Positions 44,459 through 54,198 of a stretch of DNA of 64,000 bases are shown here, piece after piece. Under the pieces are notes generated by a model, which was not told where the DNA came from, ran no database searches, and saw nothing but the letters and a program-made list of their open reading frames with translations. Source of the stretch: Clonostachys chloroleuca (taxonomy: Eukaryota > Ascomycota > Sordariomycetes > Hypocreales > Bionectriaceae); assembly GCA_037952775.1 (NCBI GenBank), contig JBANAY010000004.1, forward strand, positions 10,850,001-10,914,000, in the 5' to 3' direction. Position numbers and translations under genes: made by a program. The first letter of the stretch is position 1. Every line of letters starts with the position of its first letter.

Positions 44459-45318
44459 ATCGATGGTGGGGCAAGAATTGGTCCTTTAAAGCATCACTGA
44501 TTCAAGATGAGGTGTGCTCATGGCAGTGCTCTACTTATTATATCAACGGGCGAGCCAAGGCCACTCCTCTCTATGTCACTATGGACGGACGTCTTCCAGA
44601 ACAGGCCTAATATGGTAGAATTGCGGCTTCAGGGCCGGGGCCGCGGTGCGGTTAATTGTGCGGGAAAACACATCTCCACGAGTTACGGTTTCCTTATACC
44701 GCGCCGGAATGATAAATTGCCGGAGACGTTCTCGAACTTCCGTTTTACCTTTACCGAAACCCCTCACCGTCGCCTTGGTCCTTTTTAGTCGGACGATGCA
44801 TGTGCCTGGCTTTACCAGCCCAGTGGAGACACGGGAGGATTACATCAACGAGCCTGTTCATGCTATACCCTATCCGAAGGGGGCTCTCTGCTTGGCATTC
44901 ATCGGATCCTGGGCCGATACACCGGTACTTGTCTTTTATCTGGGCTATAATCCAGAAGCCTGTGGTCAATATCGGCCTAAAGGATTTGGAAGAGCTATTG
45001 TGGCCCGTCTTTTGACCGGCGTTCTCAGAATATGGGCCCGCCTGCCATGCGAGCAACTTTAGCTCGGCAGTTATTTCGAACACTCACGTGTTAATGGGTT
45101 TACTGCTTGCCATGGACAAAACGCTTTGTGTTTCTCGTATCATATTCTCTGTATTAACCTAACCGGCTTATTCTATCCGCAAAAACACAAGCTCCAAGAT
45201 AAATGCACCCAACATCAACGCCAAAATTCAAAAAGAAAAGCACAACACCAAAAAAAAAAAACAGCCATTCCATCCTATGCCTTGACGCCAAAATCCTTTC
45301 AACATATATAATTTCCGC
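44459..45318. other. intergenic
   Basis: About 860 bases without a supported gene. It includes a run of 13 A residues near 45250. Confidence 0.5.
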
Positions 45319-47793
45319 TCACAGATACTGCCATAAGAACATGCGGATACGCGAGACGGCTCTCGTTAACCGAACGTCCTGCTCCTCTACGCTAGGTAGA
45401 CGGAAGCCACGCAGGGGAGACGAGCCCCAAAAGAAAGAAGTTCTCAACCGCTTGATTGCAGGATGAGGCACTTGGTCCTTGACGATCCACCACACAGAAG
45501 ACTTTTGCGATATCTTGAGGTCGTGTCTCCACAGGATATCTCGTGTCTGTTGATTACTGTTGCTGTCCTCATTTGTATCACGTTTGAATGATACCTCGGT
45601 GTCGAAACGAGAGGGCAGGCCGAATGTATGGCCCATCATGTTCCATACATCATGCCAGTAATCCTCGCTCCCGGGCAGCTTGCAATCATATTTCTCGGTG
45701 CTGGGCCTAAACACACGCGTGGGGGCACATATCGGCAGGGCTGAATAGGCCTGGCCCCTATTTGAAATGGGGTCAGGATGGATCCAACCTCTCGTCGAGA
45801 TGAGGGCGCCTGTGCCCTTCTTCGTGCTGTCCAGGACAACCTCGCACTCTCCATCTAGCAGCCCAGGACCTTTGGAACTCTCGCTGTTCAAAATATTTCG
45901 AAGAACTTGGCGCTCTAGATCGATCCAATCGAGGGCGCCGGCGATCTTCCGAGCCTTATCGCGAGATTCTAACGAGTGGAAGTCGAGGTCCAGGGTCGGG
46001 CGATCAACTTTTGACCTATCCCAGGTGTACGGGCAGCCCGGTCGTTTCTTAGCGTCCTGGTTCTGGCAAGATTCCGACATGTGAGTTTCAATGTCAGCAA
46101 TGCCCTGGGATAATTTATGATAGTCCAGAGCATCGTTCTTGAACAGATGGGCCAGCTCAAGAGACGACCCAAGTGGATGCCGCAACCATCTCTTCCAAAC
46201 TGGGACTTTCCTCTTCCTTCCCGATCCTCCGATCAGGTTCTCATCTATGGAGGCCCCGGCTCTTGACACAGGCTCTTCTTCTACTGTAACTTCCTCGAAT
46301 GCCTTTGTGACGTCTTTCCCGAGTTTGTCGAACGACAGAAGATAGTTATTCAAGACCTTTTGTTGATCCTCCCACAGCGTCGTGTGATTTGATACAATCT
46401 CTGGCCGGATCCAGCTGAGGAGGCTTCCTTTCAGGTCCGGGAAACCGCCATCTTGAGGAGGCGTCGTGGTGAGCCGTGTCTGGATCTCTTCGATCACCCG
46501 GGCGGTGTCCTGCAGGGCCATCTTCTGTGCCGTCCCGATGGTCGGTCCCGCCCGAGACAAGGCCTGGGTGAGCCCCTTGGCGTCCTGGCACAGTTTCACC
46601 ACTGCCCGCATCCCCCTGTCGTCGGTCGCACTGGAAAGGAAGAGACTCGTCATGTTATTTTGCCTGGCCTTTGCTTTACTTGGGTTCTCCCAGCTCTCCG
46701 AACTAGGCTTCTTATATGTTCGGAGTTCTTCCCACTTATTAGGACCCTGGCATATGTTGTCAACATAGGCGTTGCTGCGCCTCAGAAGCTTATCCGTGTC
46801 AGCTGAACCCGAAGAGAAACCCATCAGCACATTCGAGAGATCCAGAACGGGTTGGTGTACCGGCAGTAACAATACCTCGCCATCCTCGAGGTTGCGGAAC
46901 CGGTGTGCGTCCTCAACGATGAGCAAGAGACCAAGACCAAGTACTAGCATGAAGAAGAGCCAGACTAGGCCGCATAGATAACTCTTCACTCTCTTCGCGC
47001 GGTGGATTGGCAACCCGTAGAGAGTTTCGTCCTCCCGCTCGACCATGGCTGGCTGGCTCACTACTCTGGGTGTGGTCTCTAGAAAGGTTGGTCGTTGCGG
47101 GCGTCTGAGCCTTGGCGGCGCTTCGTCGAACGGCCTTTCCCGGCGTTGCGGCCTCGGGCGTTCATCCACAGGTTGTTCCCATATGAAGGTGGACGCCTCG
47201 GGTGTGTCTACTGTCAGCTGCACACCGAATCTCGAGTCTGGTCTCCGGACTGGCGTGTCATCCTGTAGGGTTGCGCTACTAGACTCGTGGTGCGATGAGC
47301 TTCCTCGGGGAGGTGATGGGGGTAAGTCCTCAGGACTCCTTTGGGGAGACCAATCATCCCCCACGGGAGACTCGTCATTCCCAGTGAGACCGGCTGTGTT
47401 TGGACGAGTGGACAAGTTGACAAACGGAGGACGCTCTTGGAGAGGAGGGGTTGAGCGAGTTACTGGAGGGCTTAGGCGGGGGGCAGGATGGGCCAAGCGA
47501 GGCGTAGAAAGTGGTGCCGGCCTCTCTTGCCGTTGGCTGTCATCCCTGGCTGGAATCACATCCTCTGCTTGCTCCTGCTCTTCCTCTTGCGGTTGGATCT
47601 CCTCCTTCTTCGTCCGGGTAATCTTAGGCTTAGACTTTGGAGCTGGTGCCTTCTTGGCGGCCGTTGGCTTCTTCTTTGCCGCTGGCGCCTTGCGCGGCTT
47701 GCTCGGCGTCAGCTCAACCGCTGGGACGGGAGCTGCGGTGGCGGCGGCCGGACCACGCGGGCGCAGTCTTCTGACTGACCAGGTGTTTTCCAT
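45319..47793 (-). CDS. large single-pass membrane protein, function unknown
   Basis: One exon of 824 aa from the ATG at 47793 (the frame is open a few codons further from a GTG). Residues 1-80 include an Ala/Lys/Pro-rich tract (KAPAAKKKPTAAKKAPAPKS) like linker-histone tails. About 170 Pro/Ser/Arg-rich disordered residues follow, then one strong TM segment (VWLFFMLVLGLGLLLIVEDA, about residues 280-300) preceded by basic residues (HRAKRVKSY). The 520-residue C-terminal part is helical, with several cysteines and the block VWNMMGHTFGLPSRF near the end. A basic disordered N-terminus in front of a single TM would suit an inner-nuclear-membrane or organelle-membrane protein with the tail in nucleoplasm or cytosol; this is inference. 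No domain is recognised. The next gene upstream (48563-51148) is co-directional and also intronless. Confidence 0.7.
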   Translation of the reverse strand: MENTWSVRRLRPRGPAAATAAPVPAVELTPSKPRKAPAAKKKPTAAKKAPAPKSKPKITRTKKEEIQPQEEEQEQAEDVIPARDDSQRQERPAPLSTPRLAHPAPRLSPPVTRSTPPLQERPPFVNLSTRPNTAGLTGNDESPVGDDWSPQRSPEDLPPSPPRGSSSHHESSSATLQDDTPVRRPDSRFGVQLTVDTPEASTFIWEQPVDERPRPQRRERPFDEAPPRLRRPQRPTFLETTPRVVSQPAMVEREDETLYGLPIHRAKRVKSYLCGLVWLFFMLVLGLGLLLIVEDAHRFRNLEDGEVLLLPVHQPVLDLSNVLMGFSSGSADTDKLLRRSNAYVDNICQGPNKWEELRTYKKPSSESWENPSKAKARQNNMTSLFLSSATDDRGMRAVVKLCQDAKGLTQALSRAGPTIGTAQKMALQDTARVIEEIQTRLTTTPPQDGGFPDLKGSLLSWIRPEIVSNHTTLWEDQQKVLNNYLLSFDKLGKDVTKAFEEVTVEEEPVSRAGASIDENLIGGSGRKRKVPVWKRWLRHPLGSSLELAHLFKNDALDYHKLSQGIADIETHMSESCQNQDAKKRPGCPYTWDRSKVDRPTLDLDFHSLESRDKARKIAGALDWIDLERQVLRNILNSESSKGPGLLDGECEVVLDSTKKGTGALISTRGWIHPDPISNRGQAYSALPICAPTRVFRPSTEKYDCKLPGSEDYWHDVWNMMGHTFGLPSRFDTEVSFKRDTNEDSNSNQQTRDILWRHDLKISQKSSVWWIVKDQVPHPAIKRLRTSFFWGSSPLRGFRLPSVEEQDVRLTRAVSRIRMFLWQYL

Positions 47794-48562
47794 GGTCGGT
47801 GTCTTTATCACTTATTAAACTATCGAGTTTAGTTTGCTTTTATAAATGAATGATATGGTAAAGCTTAGTCAATGATAAGAATATAGCTGAGCAGAGAATG
47901 CGTATGAAGGAAACGACTCACGTCTCAGGGTTGGGGGGCAACGCGAGTGTTCTTATTTCGATCACGAGCTCGAGAAAGAAGGGAAACGGATTCCTTAGTT
48001 GGATGGGCTTTGTTCAACTCATGAGTTTGTGGGGGGGTACTAGGACAATCATAGTTTGCCAGGAGACATGCCGCCTTTCACGATTCTCTGCTTGCATGGG
48101 CCAGCGGGGGCACAAAGCTTGTCTTTTTGCGGCAACAAGGAAAACTACCTACGTGTTTGGTAACATTAGATTCATGTTCTTTGTTTATTAGCTGTGAATC
48201 AAGGTGCAATGCAATCACATGAAGCATTGATTCAATGCTACCCCTTGCATGGAGGGAGGAAGGTTTGTGTGCCATTGCCTGGTGTTGTGCTGGTCTCAGG
48301 CCATTCACGTTGCAGGATTCGGGCTGCAGGCATTTGGATACTCACGCCGGCGAGTGTCTCATCTCAAAACAAACATAAACTTCGTGTATGTCAATCTGTG
48401 AGAGTACTAAAAGCAAATAGAACTAAAACACATCCTGCCAATCTGGTTCCTGTCCCTTAAAAATCATCATTTACAAAACAATTCGTTCCTGGCAAAGTCG
48501 TGAGTCATTAACATCTGGTCCCTTGGGACATTCATGAGCCCGACCAGTTTTCCCCTGCACAA
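47794..48562. other. intergenic between two co-directional large genes
   Basis: About 770 bases; no supported gene. Confidence 0.5.
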
Positions 48563-51148
48563 TCAAGATGCTTCGGCAGCGACCAAAGCTTCCGATGGTT
48601 TGTTCCCCTTCTTCTCCTTCAGCACAAACATTTTCCCCTCCCAGCCGTACGCCCGATACAGGAGCCTTCCCCAGTGTCGCGCCGTCTCGAATGGTAACTT
48701 TGGATCCGGGTGAGGTTCGTGAAATTGCATCCTCTTGAGGTCGTCGTCGACCCGGTGAAACTGCCATGCCGATCCCCCTCGCTTCTCAACTGAGAACAAA
48801 CCGGTAGAGGTCATAGCGTGGAGGAAGTCTTTCCAAATCATCACTCCAGGTGTTGATGTAACCGCGGGATTGTAGAACATTGTTCTGAAAACTTTCAGGG
48901 AGCGTGCATCGACGGGGATTGAGGGTAGATCAACCACTGGGGGGGCTGCATCTTGAGTGTCGGTGTCGTGAGAGGCTTGTTGCTCAGTTGGCTGCCCTTT
49001 TGTCTTGACCTTGTGCTTAGTCTTGGCCTTTCCTCTCGCATGTTTGTACTGTCCTTGGTTTTGGTGGCCAAGAAAGATATTAGACAATGGTCTGTAAACC
49101 ATGTCAGTAGCATCTATATTGTTCACCCGCGAGGCTTTGGCTCGCGTAGACTTTGGGCCAACCCATTCTGGGGTCCTCTGGATGGGACGGGGCTGCGAGA
49201 GCATTTTCCAAAATGTAAGGCGGTCCAGCTCTGAACATTCTTTCTGGATGAGCTTATCAATCTGGGCCCAGAAATGTTCAAGAGTCTCCTCGGCCCGTCG
49301 CATCGTCTCGGTAGTCTCCTTGGTTCGCCGACCAGAGGTTGGATACGACAACTTCTTCTCCGACGGATCGCACAATTTCGCCGCGTGCATGATTTTCTTT
49401 TCATCAAGGCTCTTCCCCACAGCCTGCAGAGGGCCTACAGTCTTGGTGAATTCCGCCATGATCCCTCTCTGCTGTTCTAAATGCTTTTGTTCGAAGCCCC
49501 TTGCCCAAGGTAAGAAATGATCAATCTGGTCACGACATTGACAGATGATCGACAGATCACCAAGCAGTCCTGAAACTGTTGGGGAGATGAACTGCTTCGC
49601 TTCGGCGTTGGACTGAATCAGGCGATCGAGCTCGTCCATGACGGTGGGAAGACCAACCACGGAAAGCTCTTGATACATGTCCTTACTCCATATTGTCTGG
49701 AGAAGAAACGTAACATCTCCCTCAACAATGCTCATTCGTGCATCGGGCTTCAAAATAACCTGGTCTTTGGAGGTACTCCCATTGCTCGGCGGCATTCGAA
49801 CAAAGTATTTACGAGCATTGGGGGATGATGGAAAAGCCGTCTGTAGCAGGCCACCCAGTCCCTTGGATGCCTGCCCGAGGTAGTGCCGGAATCTCAAGAT
49901 GGCAGAGAGGAAGTCATCAGGTAGATCCTCATCTGAAGAGAGCGTGCTTTCGTATTTCTTGTGTAGTGACCGTAGTGTTTGAGCCTGCATCCGAAGCCAA
50001 GTAAAGATTTCTAGTTGTTCGATGGCACTGGTAATGATAAATCCGACCAGACGAGAGATGAACACATCTTGGCGGGCCCCTTTGAGGGTTGGGTGTGTTT
50101 GACCCATTGTATCCTTGAGGATTTCCTTGCGGTGTTCCTTGGCATCACGAATGTTCATAGCAAAGTAACCCGGATCGACCCGCATGGACCCGAAATGATC
50201 TTCTGCGGCGGACTCGGCAGCTCCAAGAACCGCCTCCATCTGGTCAAAATTGATTTCGGCGGGCAGGCGATATGGCCGTTCAGCAGTCATCGCAGTGAGT
50301 GACTCGAATCCATCTATTTCTGCATTCTTCTTAAGACGGGGCTCTGGCCGGATAACCGAGTCTCCGCCAACGAGCGCTTCAGCAGAAATATCGTGAAGGA
50401 TGAGCTTGCAAACCTTGACGAGGAATTCCATTAGTCTCTCTTGGGCTTCAAGGATCAAAAGGCCTTCTCCTGGTAAAAATTGGGTTCTGGTTCTCATCCA
50501 CTCAAACGTGTCTTTATGTTCATTCCACGGAAGAAGTGTACCATACTTCTCTCGGTCTGGAACTTTGTGTAGAATCATGACATGTTCGTTGAGGAAGATA
50601 GGCATTATCTGTCTGGTGGCAAGCCCCAAATGCATGGCTTCGAAATCAGCGGCGGCAAACTCGGTTGGCTCGCGTCTACCACGAGCATTTAGCAGCAGGA
50701 GCAGTGGCCTTGGCTTGATCAAGTCTTCCTGGTTGATGTGTGGCCATTTGTAGCTATCGACGTGGACCTTGAGTTGTGCTGACCCCGCGGGCTTTCTTTT
50801 ATTGTAGAACGCGATGAGGTCTGGCCGGTGAACTTCGACCATACCGGGCCAAGCCTTGTCGAGAATGGCAGCCCTCTGGCTCGTCTTCTTCTTGGCCCAG
50901 CGGCTTTGAATGACGCTCTCATGTCGTAGAAGGATGGCATTCAGAGTATCATAGTTGGCGAAGATGCTGGAGGATTTCTGCTTTGCTTCTTGGATGACCT
51001 CCTCAAGGGTTTTCGAAGAGACTTGCGTGTCTAGAAGCCTGGTTACGGTCGCTGGCTCACTGTAACACAAGGGCTCGACAACAAACTCTTCGGGTCCCTC
51101 ATCACCTGGGGTAGAGAGGGCAGGGCCTTGGTCTGGCGTGGGCTCCAT
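48563..51148 (-). CDS. large fungal protein with HicA-like C-terminal module
   Basis: A single exon of 861 aa from the ATG at 51148. The first 220 residues contain a conserved block (FANYDTLNAILLRHESVIQS, then WPGMVEVHRPDLIAFY and PLLLLLNARGRREP) seen in a widespread but uncharacterised ascomycete family. The middle is helical (IITSAIEQLEIFTWLRMQAQ). A basic disordered stretch (HARGKAKTKHKVKTKGQ) precedes the last 120 residues: WKDFLHAMTSTGLFSVEKRG, GSAWQFHRVD, MQFHEPHPDPKLPFETARHW, RLLYRAYGW. The spacing G-S-x-F ... H-x-P-H recalls the small double-stranded-RNA-binding-like fold of HicA/YcfA ribonucleases, with the GS and His positions kept. Nuclease activity is not shown. No TM or signal peptide is seen. 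Confidence 0.72.
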   Translation of the reverse strand: MEPTPDQGPALSTPGDEGPEEFVVEPLCYSEPATVTRLLDTQVSSKTLEEVIQEAKQKSSSIFANYDTLNAILLRHESVIQSRWAKKKTSQRAAILDKAWPGMVEVHRPDLIAFYNKRKPAGSAQLKVHVDSYKWPHINQEDLIKPRPLLLLLNARGRREPTEFAAADFEAMHLGLATRQIMPIFLNEHVMILHKVPDREKYGTLLPWNEHKDTFEWMRTRTQFLPGEGLLILEAQERLMEFLVKVCKLILHDISAEALVGGDSVIRPEPRLKKNAEIDGFESLTAMTAERPYRLPAEINFDQMEAVLGAAESAAEDHFGSMRVDPGYFAMNIRDAKEHRKEILKDTMGQTHPTLKGARQDVFISRLVGFIITSAIEQLEIFTWLRMQAQTLRSLHKKYESTLSSDEDLPDDFLSAILRFRHYLGQASKGLGGLLQTAFPSSPNARKYFVRMPPSNGSTSKDQVILKPDARMSIVEGDVTFLLQTIWSKDMYQELSVVGLPTVMDELDRLIQSNAEAKQFISPTVSGLLGDLSIICQCRDQIDHFLPWARGFEQKHLEQQRGIMAEFTKTVGPLQAVGKSLDEKKIMHAAKLCDPSEKKLSYPTSGRRTKETTETMRRAEETLEHFWAQIDKLIQKECSELDRLTFWKMLSQPRPIQRTPEWVGPKSTRAKASRVNNIDATDMVYRPLSNIFLGHQNQGQYKHARGKAKTKHKVKTKGQPTEQQASHDTDTQDAAPPVVDLPSIPVDARSLKVFRTMFYNPAVTSTPGVMIWKDFLHAMTSTGLFSVEKRGGSAWQFHRVDDDLKRMQFHEPHPDPKLPFETARHWGRLLYRAYGWEGKMFVLKEKKGNKPSEALVAAEAS

Positions 51149-51901
51149 AGTGAGCGGCACCAGGACGGATCGTCGTCAGTGTATTCAGTCGATAGACAGC
51201 AAGTGAACAATGACAGGATGAAAGAGAAGAGGGGAGAAAATGGGAGAAGCGGGGAGACACAAAGTGCAGCTTTATGCAGCCTCACTGCATCCTCACCCGC
51301 ATGTTATGGCTGACTAACCTGAGACATGTTACACGAGAGGTACCAAGTACCCAAGATCTCAGCCACCGTGATGTGCATCGCTGTGTGTGAGTGAGGCTTG
51401 ATAATCTTGTGAATAATAATAGTAGCCGTCATAGCGAGTTGACAAAAATCGTTGATTGGAGCCTATCTCCTTCATAGTTGCCGATTACAAGGCATATTGT
51501 TGGGATATTTTATGGGAGTCCCATATCTGTAGTCATGGTGTGCCTCGATTTACGTCACTCAATTACCACCCATGGGCGGGAGTATAATATAGTATGTTGA
51601 TGCCCAATATTCTAGTTCAAGGAACGTCATCCAGCCTCAACCCTAGAGTCTGTACAAGTATTTCGGGAACTAAGCCAAGAGTAAGGTAGGATCTTTGGTC
51701 ATATATGTCAGTATATTGTCAAGTTCGAGTGTTTTCAAATAACGGTGAGAACGAAACCACCAATAAGAGAGGCAGTGCTCCATTCCGAATACAGCCTTGC
51801 TTGCGTTCCTGATTTGCGAGGCAAGAAAAAGGAAAAGTCTGGTCAACCCAAACAGCTGTACGGGAACATTCTGGCGCCATACGACGCGGCACCTTGGCAC
51901 G
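51149..51901. other. intergenic
   Basis: About 750 bases between two leftward genes; short frames only. Confidence 0.5.
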
Positions 51902-53553
51902 TCACTGATATATCATCATCATCTTTGGCTTCGTGAACTCTCTGACAGCCCAGGTTCCGCCAAACCGGCCATATCCACTGTTCGTAGTACCACCATGAGG
52001 AAAGTTTCCTTCGTCATGAACACTGCCTGCATTGATATGCACGGCGCCAACATCCAGGCGTCTGCCCAAATTGACAGCCCTTAGGGTATCCCTGGAAAAG
52101 ATAGAGCAGGATAATCCGTGGTTGGTAGCGTGGACAAGTCGTACAGCATCGTCCTCGCTGGATATAGGCTGTACCGCAAGAAGAGGCCCGAAGAACTCTG
52201 TGCGATGATGTTTGGAATGCGCAGGCACATCTTCAATGAGCGCTGCAGGAATGGCAGGGTGCTCACCGGTTGTCGTTGTTACTTTGGCGCCAGTAGCAGT
52301 AATCTCCTCCAGCGTCTGAATTATCCTCTGACGAGCCTTGTCTGTGATGACGCGATAATTGAGAGAGGAAGGCCTATCCAAATGCTTGCGTATTGCCGTA
52401 GTGAAGTCCTTGATGATTGCATCGTGGACAAGGATGGTGTCTGTAGCCATGCAAACCTGGCCATTCTATTGTTGAACACGATGCATTAGCTAGGATCTCG
52501 ACAGGTCTCAGTGGCGACTTACATTCATCATCGCATGGTCCCAACTCTCTTCTGCTGCCTTCTCGATATCTGCGTCCTCCAGGACTATGCTGATGTTCTT
52601 CCCGCCAAGTTCTAATAGCACTGGTTTCAGGTATTTAGCCGCAGTAACGGCAATAGATCTCCCAACCGCGGTGGACCCTGTAAAGTTAGCCTTCTTTACA
52701 GAGGGATGACTGATACAAGTCTCGAATACTTCGACGGCGTCCTCGGGGCGATGAAGAAGGAAGTTGCAGACTCCGGGAGGGAAACCGGCCCAGCGAATCA
52801 GATTCGCAATAAATCGATGAGTTCTCGGGGATAATTCTGAGCCCTACGAGTGCCAAACTAGTCAGTAGATTTCAATATAAAGAAGCATCTAATGAGCAAC
52901 ATACTCGGAAGATGACGGTATTGCCGGCAGCGAGGGCCCCAACGATCGATCGCAACCCGAGAATCAACGGCGCATTCCACGGCGCCATTCCGAGGATGAC
53001 GCCGTATGGTTCTTGAATCACAAGGGGATACGCGCCGGGGACCATGGAATGCAGAATCTGTCCCGCCGCGGCCTCCGAACTCATTGCTGCTGCCGCCTCT
53101 TCAATCACACTAACCCCAACAACTAGCTGGATCGTGATCCAATGGTCGTCGCAATGGATTTCTTCCTTGATCATTTGGCCGATCGCCTCTTGATTGTTTC
53201 GTATACCCTAACCCTTTGATGAGAAAGAAGTTATCGATGTAAGCGGATGTTGGCAAGTTACGCACCTCTACTAGCTTCTGAAACAGGGTTCTTCTCTCCC
53301 CCACTCGGGTCTGGGACCAGGTTTCAAAGGCCTTCTGAGACCCCTCAATCGCCTGGAGAGCCGTGGCTGCGTCCGCGCCTTGGAAAGTTGCGGATGGGCC
53401 AGCATTGCTGTCACCGTTATCCAAGGTCCAATGTCGGCTGGTATCCGAATGCTTGACGTCCGCTCCGTTGATGAGAAGGGGGATGAAAGCGCCCTTTGGG
53501 GGAATCAAGGTCGCATCAGCGCCGTTGGAATGCGCTCCGTTGTTCGAGGCCAT
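51902..53553 (-). CDS. NAD(P)-dependent aldehyde dehydrogenase (salicylaldehyde/vanillin type)
   Basis: Four exons (53266-53553, 52905-53186, 52523-52843, 51902-52465) give 1455 nt and 484 aa, all phases agreeing. Cofactor and catalytic signatures are complete: VILGMAPWNAPLILGLRSIV, ANFTGSTAVGRSIAV, VLLELGGKNISIVLEDADIE, the cysteine loop NGQVCMATDT (Cys 302 by direct count, the classical ALDH position), EFFGPLLAVQPI, and the GGTTNSGYGRFGG end. The subgroup resembles fungal and bacterial aromatic aldehyde dehydrogenases (salicylaldehyde, vanillin, benzaldehyde), which convert aldehydes to acids. The substrate is inferred. It lacks a targeting peptide, so is probably cytosolic. Unlike the other aldehyde dehydrogenase in this window it has no frameshift. 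A P450 gene lies 2.9 kb away; a shared aromatic-detoxification role is a guess. Confidence 0.9.
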
Positions 53554-54198
53554 TGGTGATGTATTGTGTGTGCTCTGTGGGGAATTAAGGGTCCATGAGA
53601 TGAGACGAGAACTGACCGAAGTGCGGATTCAGGCAGGGAGCCATTATCAACCAAAATGAGGGGAGATCGGATAAACTGATCCCATGTGCGGAGTTGATCG
53701 TGATCGCTAGGGACTTGGGAGGGATGGTCGTGCGACCGAAGAGGGCGAAAGGGGCCAGGGGCAAGCAAGTACAGCGATGGCGAGAGAACAAGGCAGGAGC
53801 ACCTTCCGGCTCGGAATCGGGACCTCCTCCAACTTCCGACCAGCGAGTGGACAGTGGACACAGCGGGCCACAGCGGCTGGCCCACAGCGCACTCGGCCCC
53901 TCAATGGCCCGTAACAAATGAGGGCCCCTGCATGCGAATGATTGACCCACGAGTAGATCATGGTGAGCCTTAATCTCGATCTATTGCACAGCAATTTCGC
54001 TCTACTCAGAAGGGTTGTCAAGGCACAAAATTTCCATTCATGTCTACCATTTGACATTTGAAAGCTCAAAGAGGACAAAGAATACACGCTGCGCTAGCTA
54101 AATGAAATCCATCACAGTCTACAAAACACCCTCGCCTAGGTAGGTACCAGCCTAACCATCCCATTTCCCACGCCAAGTTGGCCCAGGCCACCATCCGT
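53554..54198. other. intergenic
   Basis: About 640 bases upstream of the aldehyde dehydrogenase and downstream of the HET gene; no supported gene. Confidence 0.5.

Noticed and set aside
46772..47818. Long plus-strand frame of about 257 codons opposite the 824-aa gene
   Set aside because: It is an antisense shadow of the disordered N-terminus of that gene, caused by GC-rich codon use.
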